DNA of 64,000 bases, taken from the NCBI RefSeq assembly GCF_028858725.1, contig NC_084771.1:2322915-2386914 (forward strand), read 5' to 3'. Numbering within the stretch: position 1 is the stretch's first letter; each line of letters starts with the position of its first letter. This DNA comes from Colius striatus (lineage: Eukaryota > Chordata > Aves > Coliiformes > Coliidae). Positions 23,675 to 32,508 of this stretch are shown one piece after another. The translations under genes were made by a program, and so were the position numbers. Below the pieces are notes generated by a model that had not been told where the DNA came from, made no database searches, and was given only the letters and a program-made list of their open reading frames with translations.

Positions 23675-25304
23675 TATCTGCAGGTGTGGAAATGGCACAG
23701 AAGTCGTGGGAGATGAAATGCAAAGCAGGAGATGCACTCAACAGTGAAAACTCGATGGTGTAGTTACTGTTGTTTCTTGTCCTGGATTCACCCTTTACTA
23801 GTATACCCCGGTGCCATACCCAATCAAGAAAGGAAGTTTTCGGAAGGGAGCGCCTCCTTGTGAGGGATTCGGGAATTGTGCACGGGTTTGGTGTGATGTT
23901 TGCAGCCACAGGGGGGCGTGGCAGAACAAAGCAGGACAAAGCAGGGCTCCTCTCACCAGCACGGCATCCCTCTGCCTGCCTGCAGTGCTGTGAAAGTGCC
24001 CGCTCCCAGTACACTTCTAGAGCGAAAGCGGGCATCCTGCTGTGTTCAAATAGGAGTGTTGGCTTAGGGCAGGGACTGAAACATATGTGTGAACTTTCCC
24101 ACATTCCAAACCTACCTTCACTGGGAAATCTGCTGCAGCTCCTGTGGCAGCAGAATTCTGACTTTACAGAACTTGTGTGCAAATAGCAACCTGCTTCCTT
24201 TAGATTTCCCTAGAAGGGAGACCCATTTTTTCCTGCCATTCAGTACCAAAGAAGCTGCCTTATCAGTTAACAGTGATTCATTGTGTTTGCTGGGAAATGT
24301 ACAACTAAAGGAAGAGTTGAGCTGTGGTTCACCTTCAAACAAGAAGGAAGCAATATGGCTAAGAAATTGCAAGGTTTTAAAAGAGGTTAATGCATCTCCC
24401 TGCTTCTGTGGGGTTCTTGGAGAGGAGCTTCTGTTGCTGTGTGCACTTAGTGGAAAAATGATACCATGTTGGGGTAAGCCTTCACACAGCCTGGGAAGGA
24501 AACATTCCTTAACTTGCTTTTTGTCTTAGGAAACCAAATCAAAACCCCACAAAACTAGAACTAGGACATCTGTGCTGTAGGTGATATTACCAGGTTTGTC
24601 TCCTGTGGAACACCTGCAGGACTGTTTCCCAACAGCCAGTTTCTGGGCACACTCATATTCACAGAGTCTCAAGGGCTGGAGGGGGGCTGCAGAGCTCATC
24701 CAGTGCAACCCCCCCTGCCAGGGCAGCACCACCTAGAGCAGGGCACACAGGAACCAGCTGGGTTGGAATGTCTCCAGAGAAGGAGCCTCCACAGCCCATC
24801 TGGGCAGCCCCTGCCAGTGCTGTCTCACCTCAACAGGGAACAACTTTGTCCTTGAAAAGTGACAAACTGAAATGTGTTGCTTCATCTCTTACTGCCATAT
24901 TCTGGGTTTGGCATGCTGCACAACATAAACCCCAGCCTGGACTGGCTGTCTCCAAGCCCCAGGCTGTAACATCATGCTGTGGCCCTGTTGAAGAGCCTCT
25001 GATAAGCTTTCACAGAATGAAATTAGAAATTGCCTTAGCTTGTGCCCGGGATGTTTTGTACCTTGCCATGACTGGTGCATTTAAACTTGCTGATCAGTCA
25101 GTGTCTTCTGTGTATCCAAAGCAGAGATGTGCAAATAACAGCTGATCTGTGTTGTGGCTGCTAGTGCTCTGCAGCCTTTCTGTGCACTCACACCATCCTC
25201 CTTTTTGCTGGATATGCAGTGTACAGCTTGTTATGGCTGTGTGACACCCTGCCAGAAAATGTCTGTATACTTCTCACTGCCAGTCAGTGGGGTCTCAACC
25301 AGCT
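23675..25304. other. Stretch after NUP62 exon 11 with no gene recognised
   Basis: This is where the NUP62 terminal exon would be expected. No frame gives a match to the conserved p62 C-terminus on either strand. It contains a CR1 tail piece (24661-24860) and otherwise unique DNA with scattered short open frames. The right edge of the DNAAF6-NUP62 duplication must lie at or beyond 23674, but cannot be fixed because copy 2 runs off the window. Confidence 0.6.
24661..24860 (-). mobile_element. CR1 3' tail fragment
   Basis: Reverse CR1 tail: AGTCTCAAGGGCTGG, then the complement of the tail block, and CAACAGGGAACAACTTTG at the far end. It closely resembles the fragments in NUP62 intron 2, but sits outside the part of the duplication visible in copy 2. 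Confidence 0.85.
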
Positions 25305-25307
25305 TCA

Positions 25308-26045
25308 GAATTGGGCAGAGAGGAACCTGCTGAGGTTCACCAAGGGCAAGGGCAGAGTCCTGCAGCTGGGGAGGAACAACCCCCTGCACCAGGCCAGGCT
25401 GGGGGTGACCTGCTGGAGAGCAGCTCCAGGAGACAGACCTGGGAGTGCTGGCTGATAAGAAACTGCCCATGAGCAGCAACGTGGCCTCGTGGGCAAGAAG
25501 CCAATGGCAGCCTGGGGGCATCCAGCAGAGTGTGGGCAGCAGGGCCAGGGAGCTTCTGCTCCCCCTCTCCTCTGCCACATGTGCTGAGGCCTCAGCTGGA
25601 GTCCTGTGCCCAGTTGTGGGCTCCCCAGCTGCAGAGGGACAGGGAACTGCTGCAGAGAGGCCAGTGCAGGGACACCCAGATGCTCAGGGGACTGGAGCAT
25701 CTTCCTTGTGAGGAAAGGCTGCGGGCCCTGGGGCTGTTCAGGCTGGAGAAGAGGAGACTGAGGGGGCAGCTCATTCATAGCTCCAAATCTCTCACTGGTG
25801 GGTGTCAGGAGCTTGGGGCAGCACTTTCTCTCTGTTGTATCCAGTGGCAGGACAAGGGGTGATGGGATGAAGCTGCAACACAAACAGTTCCATTGAAGCA
25901 TAAGGGAAAACTGTTTGAGTGTTTGAGTGAGGGAGCCCTGGCCCAGGCTGCCCAGGGAGGGTGTGGAGGCTCCTGCTCTGGAGCTCTTCAAGACTCTCCT
26001 GGACACGTTCCTGTGTGACCTGTTCTCGGTGGGACCTGCCTGACT
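25308..26045 (+). mobile_element. CR1 LINE 3' part at the outer edge of the left inverted arm
   Basis: Forward CR1 from the region just after reverse transcriptase (GGGCAGAGAGGAACCTGCTG) to near the tail, about 95% alike to the element at 6176-8089. The left inverted arm begins within this element at ~25550, so the arm boundary is inside CR1. Confidence 0.9.
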
Positions 26046-26807
26046 CTTTACAACCTGTGTGTTTATAGGTGTGCAGTTCACCCCCAAGGAAATCTCACTT
26101 TCCTTGCTGATGTGGATTGAAGAGGAGGCAAAAGCTGGCAGTAGCTTTTTTCAGACAGGCCATCACAAGATCAGTTTTGTTCTCAGCTCCAGCACAAAGC
26201 TCTTGCCTCATGTGTCACTGAGAACTGAGACAATGAGATGATTCTTTTCCCCTTGTGGATATCATTTTCTGCCAAATGTTTTCTCCAGTTCAAACCCAAC
26301 TCTAAAGCTCGCTGCTTTGGGTTGTTTTCCTTTTTTATTGAGGTTTTTCTAAGCAGAATTTGTTAGTGCTGGGGCAGGGGCATCTGTAGAAATAAGCCAC
26401 TGAAAGTGAGCCAGCTGAGACTGAAGCTGCTGGAGAATCGTTGTGCAATTGGCACGTGGCTGAGGGAAGACAGAGGACTGCTGCTGGGTGTCTGTAAAAT
26501 CATTGTCTTACTAAGACTTGCCAATGAAACCTCTTTCCTTCTGATACAAGAAACTGTAGTCCAGGTGATTGATATCCTGCTAATTGATTGGAGATGTTGA
26601 GCTGTGAAGCTGCAGCTGCTAAAGATATTTACTGGAACAAGTCTGAGTAATTCCAGTACCAAGGTGGGGGGGTCTAAAGTCAGTCTCTGCCAAACGGGAG
26701 CTTTTGAGTCCTACTTTGTCATGCTGCTGTACTGCAATACCCAAGCTACCCAGCAGTGTCTAATAAGAGCTGATGATGAGCTACAAGACTGATTCCTTTC
26801 CATGCAG
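26046..26807. other. Upstream region of left-arm MROH gene
   Basis: About 760 bp between the CR1 tail and the first MROH exon recognised. It includes a 64-codon open frame (26406-26600, plus) rich in Leu/Ile/Val with an amphipathic look (REDRGLLLGVCKIIVLLRL), which ends in a stop and has no obvious donor. It could be a non-coding upstream exon or chance. The mirrored copy (44458-44652) keeps the same frame. Confidence 0.4.
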
Positions 26808-26849
26808 GCAAACAAGAAATGTCAAGCAGCACGTGGTGAAAAGGAGACA

Positions 26850-29540
26850 ATGGTGATGGAAAATGTCCGAGGGGAGAAGCAGCCCCCGACCTCTGAGAGG
26901 AAAAGGAGATACTGGAGAGTGAGAGATGCAAAGCAAGGAATAGCAAAGTGTGCTGATAAAGTCAGCCAGCTCTCTCGGGAAAAGGAACGCTGCAGCAGCT
27001 CTACGAAACAGAGGTACTTGTGAAACAAAGGTGCTCTGCTGTGTGACCTGAGCGAAGGATGGAAAGCAGCATCAGAAGAACCGCACTGCTGGTTTGCTGC
27101 CGGGCTCAGTGGCAGAGGCCTGTTTTCACTTGAGGCTGCTGCAGAGCTGTGACAGCCCCTCTTCTCCAAGGGAAGGGGAGGAAGCTACTGAGTTCTCACT
27201 GTCATCTTTTGGAAGTTCCTTTTCATATTTCCCTGGCAATAGCAAATGATGGGAAACAACAGGGGCTTTTTCTGCCAAAACTGAAGAGACTGCTTGTTGC
27301 AGACGCCTGGATTGTGAGATGGCCCTTGGAGATTCCCAAATGGTGGGGATCCCCAAGAAACCTGTCCCTGGAGATGCCCACCAACGCTCCCCCAGCCATG
27401 ACCCTGCGTCCTGGAAGTTTCAGCTCCTGGCCTGCCCTGAGGTGAGGGCATTAGACAAACATGTCCTGCAGCTGGCACCGAGGTACCTGCGGAGCGAGTG
27501 CAGCCAGATGCAGTGGCTGATGCTCAATGCCCTCATCACCACCTGCGACGAGCCCTCGAAGGTAGGCAGGGGGCAGCCGGCCGGAGCCGTGCTGGGGGCG
27601 TGGGGCTGGGTGAGGGGAGCTGGGGGACATGCAGCTGGGGCTTGGCTGTGCTTTGGGAGCTCTGGCAGCTCCTGCCAGCCCTCCTGCCTCCCTGCTGGCC
27701 TCCCCAAGTCCCTTGTGGCAGGCCTTTGGCTTCTGGCTCCCGAGGCAGCAGCATGGGGTTGAAGCACTGGAGTGATTTTGGCAGTGCAGCTTTTCACGGC
27801 TTCACCACAAGCATCGTGTTGCACACAGGCCAAAAGCATGTGGATCCTGCAGGAAAGCCTCCTGGAGCTACTGCAGGACCTAGATGACGAGGTGGTCGAA
27901 ACGAACCTCTCCTTGCTCAAAATGATGCTCCAGGCTGCCAACAGCCCAGTTTGCAGCACCCTCGTTCTGGAGCTGACTGGGAGGCTCCAGCCACTCTTTC
28001 ACCACGTAAGGCTTTGTGCCCCCCACCACAGGCACTGGCTGCTGCCAGGAACCTTTGTGCTCTGTGCATTTTCAGAGCCATGCCCAGGTGGGCCTGCAGC
28101 AGCCGGTGCTGAGCTCTTGTCCTCTTTCTTTTCCACCAGACCACCAGCAGTGTGCAGCTGCTCTCCCTTGAGCTCTTCCAACGTCTGATGCAGTCTGTCA
28201 ACAAAAAGGAAAGACAGCCGATGAAGACACGGGTGTATGAGAACGTGATCGAACTGCTCTGCCTCCTGCATGACGAGAGCCCGGAGGTGGCAGAGGTGAG
28301 GATCTCTGACCTGCCCATGTCCCTGCGGGAGGTCCCCAGGGCCAGGAAGGGCCATGAGCTTTGCCCGGGTGAGAGGACGCCCGTCCTGTGCCCTGGGCAG
28401 CGGTAGCATCTCCCTGCTCTGTGTGTCTGCAGGCCTCTCGGGTAACCCTGCTTGGAGCTGCCGCCTTCCTGAAGAAGAGGAGGCTCAGAAAGCTCCTGGA
28501 GAAGAGGAAGACATTGGAAGTGGGCAAGTACCTGGTAAGGATGGTCCCCAAGCAGCAGCCCCAGCCTGGGCAAGCTGTGCCCCTGCCCACTGCCACAGCC
28601 CGTCCCGGGCACAGGGCCACGGTCGGTACCAACCCTTCCCTTTGTCCCCTGTCCGTCTGCAGCTGTCAGGGTGCGGCAGCAGAGCCGCGCACTATGTGCA
28701 GCAGGCAGCGCGGTGCCTTTGGAGCCATCAGCAGCCCATACGAGAGGCGGCCGTCAGGTTCCTGGGTGAGACACAGCCCCTGTCCCTCCCTGCCCCGCTG
28801 CAGCTCGGCCCCAGCCCCGGCTGTGGCGCGGCCGCAGGAATCAGCCGCGTGGCTGCGGAGCCGCGAGTGCCCGGTGCAGGGCCCTGGCGCCCGCGAGGCT
28901 CCCTGCGCCCTGTGCCAGCCCTGCCCTGCGCCTGGCGCTCGCTCGCCCGGGGAAGAGCCTGGGCTCAGCCCTGCCAAGGGGAGGGGGGCGTGTGGCCGGG
29001 CTGCAGGGACCTGTGAGGCAACTGTGCCGCTGGGGCACTGACCGACTGTGCGTTCGCAGGGCTCGCCGGGCAGCACCTGAGGGGGCATCAGGAATTGCTG
29101 CAGCCCATCCATGAGGGTGAGTGAGGGCAGCGGGGCGGCAGCGGGGACTGGCAGGGAGGAGGAGAGGCCCTGGGAAGGGAGCTGCGGCCCCTGCCCCGGC
29201 CAGGGAGAGCAGAGAGAGATGTCAGGAGCCCGGGGGGTATTCAGCACCTTCCGGCTGATGCCGTTGGGCCCGGCTCCCTCTGGGCTGTGGGAACAGCTGG
29301 GGGTTGCCCTGGCAGGAGGGGTTCCTGGGGTGAACACAGGCTCTGATCTCAGCTCTGTTCCTCTCTGTTGCAGCCCTTGAAAACCTGCCAGAAGACACCA
29401 TCTCGTCAGTAGCAAACCTGGCAGCTCAAACGCAGTGCACCCTGAGAGATGCAGAGAGAGCAGCTCCCTCCAGACTCAGCCTGCGAGAGTGGCTCCGCAG
29501 GGCCTGGAGCAGACGGCCTTCTCTCTGGGCCCGTCGCTGA
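26850..29540 (+). CDS. MROH-like (maestro HEAT-like repeat) protein, left arm
   Basis: HEAT-repeat protein of the MROH family, function unknown. Exons that join in phase: 26808-27013 (ATG at 26850), 27303-27561, 27829-28005, 28140-28295, 28433-28534, 28663-28765, 29060-29116, 29374-29540, giving 394 codons and a TGA stop. Exon lengths 177, 156, 102 and 103 equal those of the longer MROH gene at 37466-32509, which supports the model. Recognisable stretches include WILQESLLELLQDLDDEVV, LLSLELFQRLMQSV, FLKKRRLRKLL and IREAAVRFLG, each one helix pair of a HEAT repeat. The first exon is Lys/Arg/Glu-rich with no HEAT look and replaces four N-terminal exons of the longer gene. A second possible start is ATG 27319. 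The poly(A) signal AATAAA is at 29837-29842. Confidence 0.78.
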
Positions 29541-29836
29541 CCGGGCAGCTGCAGCTCTGAGCGGGGCCCATGCCAGGGGCTATTCCATGAGCTCCTCCCT
29601 GTGCTCCATGGCAAACCTTGGACCTACCAGCAGTTTTCTTTTGCATCGTTGCTCAGTAGTTTAGACACCGAGTTTAGCACTTGGGTTTCTTCCAGTTTGT
29701 GTACGTTTGATTTTCTGGCTTTCTTCACCCTGTGAGAACCATTTTCTACAGCTGGAAACTCTTTGTTACCCTTCATGTCAACAAACCTGGATTTGTTCCG
29801 TGTTGTTTGAGGGATGCAAAGTGCTTTGGTAAAAAC

Positions 29837-29842
29837 AATAAA
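29837..29842 (+). terminator. Poly(A) signal of left-arm MROH gene
   Basis: AATAAA 297 bp after the stop codon at 29538-29540. A second AATAAA follows near 29998. Both are conserved in the mirrored copy. Confidence 0.6.
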
Positions 29843-30007
29843 GCTCCGTCATCAAACCTTAACCAGTGCTCCCCATGTCTGGCCTGTCACGTTTCAAGCA
29901 GTAGCTCAAGAAGTCCCAGGGACGGACAGAGTTCTTCAAACAGCATGACAGAACCAAATATTTGTAGGTACAAATATGACTTGGACCAGCCAGCTTGAAT
30001 AAAGATG

Positions 30008-30247
30008 GTGGGGACAAGTTAATGCAGCTGGCAAGCTACTTCCAACTATCAGAAACAGGTGCTGCAAGTTAATCAGTTGGGCCCTGGGTGATCACATGGG
30101 CAGAAGCAGCATATAAGGAAGTAGCCAGCCAAGGAAGGGTGGCTTTGAGTCCCTCTGTTGGTTGCACTGTGTTGGCTGTGTATGTGTCTGCAGGTGCATT
30201 ACCCAGCCTCTCTACATCTTTGAATGAATATTGCTTGCACCGTTACA
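30008..30247 (+). other. Unassigned ~240-bp unit with TATA-like box next to CR1
   Basis: Between the MROH 3' end and a reverse CR1 lies a block with a CATATAAGG TATA-like box near 30110 and an end TTACAACA at 30247. It could be a short LTR remnant, but ends and target duplications are not convincing. The mirrored copy is at 40813-41052. Confidence 0.3.
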
Positions 30248-30254
30248 ACAGGAA

Positions 30255-30783
30255 GGTGTCCAAGTGGGTTTGGAAACCTCCCAAGAAGGAGCCTCCACAC
30301 CCTCCCTGGGCAGCCTGGGCCAGGGCTCCCTCACCTCAACAGGAAAGAAGTTTTTCCTTAAGGGGAATTGTTTGTGTTACAGCTTTTGTTCAATACCCCC
30401 TGTCCTGTCACTGGACACTACAGGAAAAACCCTCCCTGCTGCCTCCTCTCCTTGGCATGCAGCTTTCAGCACTTGTAAGTATTAACGAGGTCCCCCCTCA
30501 GTCTCCTCCAAGCTGAACTGTCCAAAGTCCAGCAGCCTTTCCTCAGAAGGAAGATGCTCCAGTCCCCTGAGCATCTGGGTGGCCCTGCACTGGCCTCTCT
30601 GCAGCAGTTCCCTGTCCCTCTGCAGCTGGGGAGCCCACAACTGGGCACAGGACTCCAGCTGAGGCCTCAGCACATGTGGCAGAGCAGAGGGGGAGCAGAA
30701 GCTCCCTGGCCCTGCTGCCCACACTCTGCTGGATGCCCCCAGGCTGCCATTAGCTTCTTGCCCACGAGGCCACGTTGCTGCTC
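30255..30783 (-). mobile_element. CR1 LINE 3' part at the inner edge of the left arm
   Basis: Reverse CR1: GGAAACCTCCCAAGAAGGAG, the complement of the tail block, then on to TTGCCCACGAGGCCACGTTG. The inner boundary of the inverted repeat falls at ~30783 inside this element, opposite in orientation to the CR1 at the outer edge. Confidence 0.88.
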
Positions 30784-30814
30784 ACGTGCCGCAAAGTTTT
30801 TGGCTCTTGGCCTT

Positions 30815-31145
30815 AATAAACCTGCAGAGCTCAGCCAGTGCAACCCCCCTGCCAGGGCAGCACCACCTAGAGCAGGGCACTCAGGAACTCCTCCAGCTGG
30901 GTTGGAATGTCTCCAGAGAAGGAGCCTCCACAGCCCATCTGGGCAGCCCCTGCCAGTGCTCCCTCACCTCAACAGGGAACAACTTTGTCCTTGTGTCTCT
31001 TTGGAAGCTCTTCAGTTCCAGCTTGTTGCCCCTTGTCCTGTCACTGGCCATCCCTGAGCACAGCCTGGCTCCAGCCTCCTCACACCCACCCTTGATGCAT
31101 CTGTAACCATTCCTGAGCTCACCCCTCAGGCTCCTCTCCTCCAAA
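30815..31145 (-). mobile_element. CR1 3' fragment
   Basis: Reverse CR1 tail (CAGAGCTCAGCCAGTGCAAC and on), the same subfamily as the pieces in NUP62 intron 2. Confidence 0.82.
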
Positions 31146-31147
31146 AC

Positions 31148-31415
31148 CCAGTTGTTGGCTGGTCACCAGTGTGTTCCCCAGGGCTCAGTGCTGGGCCCTG
31201 TTCTGTTTAACACCCTTCTCAATGATCTGGATGAGGGGATTGATGCTCCCTCGGTAAATTTGCCAGGTAGAGTCAGGACCCTGAACTTTAAGAGAGTGGA
31301 TGAGATCCCCTGGGAAACTGCCCTGAGGGACAAAGGAGGTGAGCAGAGCTGGGAGCTTCTGAAGGACAGTTTTTTGAGCCCAAGAGCTCCCTGCCGTGCC
31401 CAGGCCCCATGTGAG
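31148..31415 (+). mobile_element. CR1 ORF2 fragments, shuffled order
   Basis: Two plus-strand CR1 ORF2 pieces side by side. 31152-31262 encodes the reverse-transcriptase motif VPQGSVLGPVLFN with NDLDEGID. 31265-31410 encodes VDEIPWETALRDKG and WELLKDSF, which belong upstream of the RT in an intact CR1. The order is inverted relative to a normal element, so they derive from two insertions or a rearrangement. Confidence 0.75.
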
Positions 31416-31859
31416 TGACTGCAGGCAGCCCTGCTGTGGGCTCTGCCAGGCCCTGCACTGGGAGAGGGAGCAGGCAGGGCTGAGCATCCCGCTGGTACAG
31501 GCACTGAGCCCTGAAGGAGGCTGAAGCTGGTCACATCTCAAAGAGCAGCTCTCAGCTGGCCTGTGCTCGGGGGCCAGGGCTGGAAGTGGCTGGTCTAAGG
31601 GTCTGGAAGTGGTGTCAGGGGACAGGTTCTCCTGTCTGTTCAAGCAACAACCAGCTGGGCTGCATCTGGGAAGTCACAAATCACGTTTGAGGGCACTTGT
31701 GGGCATGGAGATGTTCTACAGGGCCCAAGAATCTCTTGCATGTGTTCTCCTGTGGGGCTCAGGGATGCTGCCAGTCCTGCAAAGGCTTCAGCAGAGCTCT
31801 TGTCCTCCACACAAAGGCGGGAAGCACTTGGTTGGGGTTTTTAATACAAAGTACATAGG
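31416..31859. other. Unique stretch, no gene recognised
   Basis: About 440 bp between CR1 pieces and an LTR. No open frame with recognisable features, no splice pattern that fits either MROH gene. I see nothing in it. Confidence 0.45.
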
Positions 31860-32502
31860 TGTCGTGGTTTGGCCCAGCCAGCACAGAGGCACCACGACAG
31901 CCTCTCGCTCGGTGCCCCCATCCACCCCCACCCTCGTCAGGATGGCAGAGGCCCCAGAGAAAAGGGAGGAGGAAGAGAAGCAAGGTTGTTGTGGATGGAG
32001 ACAAGGGCAGGGAGGGCTGGCTGCCCGTTACGGTTCCCGGCAAAACAGGCTCCAGTGCTCGACTGAGAGAGGAAAGGAGGAAAGTTTATTCTGCTACCAA
32101 CATGAAACAGAACGGAACAAAAGCAAAAAGGGAGTAGGATGATGAGAAAATGACAACCACGGGACACAGTCCTTGGGGAACATCTCTGGCGTGGATTCTT
32201 CACACCTCCTCTCTTTCCTCACTGACCTTGGAGTCCGCGTGGTTGTTTCTCTCCCTCTTCCCACTCCTTGCATCGCCAGCAGACAGAGAAGAAGGAGGGA
32301 CAGGAGGAGGAAGAAACAGGAAGAACCGTCATTTTCCAGCTTCTCCAAAAGTGATGGTGGAGGCGGCTCATTGGCTCAGCCCCAGCAGTGGGGCTGGCTC
32401 AGAGCTGGGCAGGGTTTCCAGCGACTTCTTACAGGAGCCATCTTTACAGCCCCTTCCCCCTTCCCAGAAACGGCTGTCATGTCAAACCCTGACCACAAAA
32501 CA
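31860..32502 (-). mobile_element. Solo LTR at the 3' end of the spacer MROH gene (fossil)
   Basis: Reverse-oriented LTR. On the minus strand it runs from TGTTTTGTGGTCAGGG to AACCACGACA, with a GAGCCAATGAGCCGCC block and AATAAAC near 32080. The same family as 36179-37137. It begins seven bases after the stop codon of the MROH gene and lies in the same sense. No matching target-site duplications seen. Confidence 0.7.
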
Positions 32503-32508
32503 TCAAAC

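Larger units (their letters stand above)
25550..30783. repeat. Left arm of a ~5.2-kb inverted repeat
   Basis: Reverse-complement match to 40275-45497. The coordinate sum is constant (71060) through all coding exons, so there are no indels there; a 12-bp difference lies near 26068. The arm contains CR1 at both ends and one MROH-like gene. Scattered single-base differences only. Confidence 0.95.

Noticed and set aside
28354-29041. Two ~220-codon overlapping frames over the left-arm MROH gene
   Set aside because: They read through introns; exon lengths, phases and HEAT-like peptides support the spliced model.
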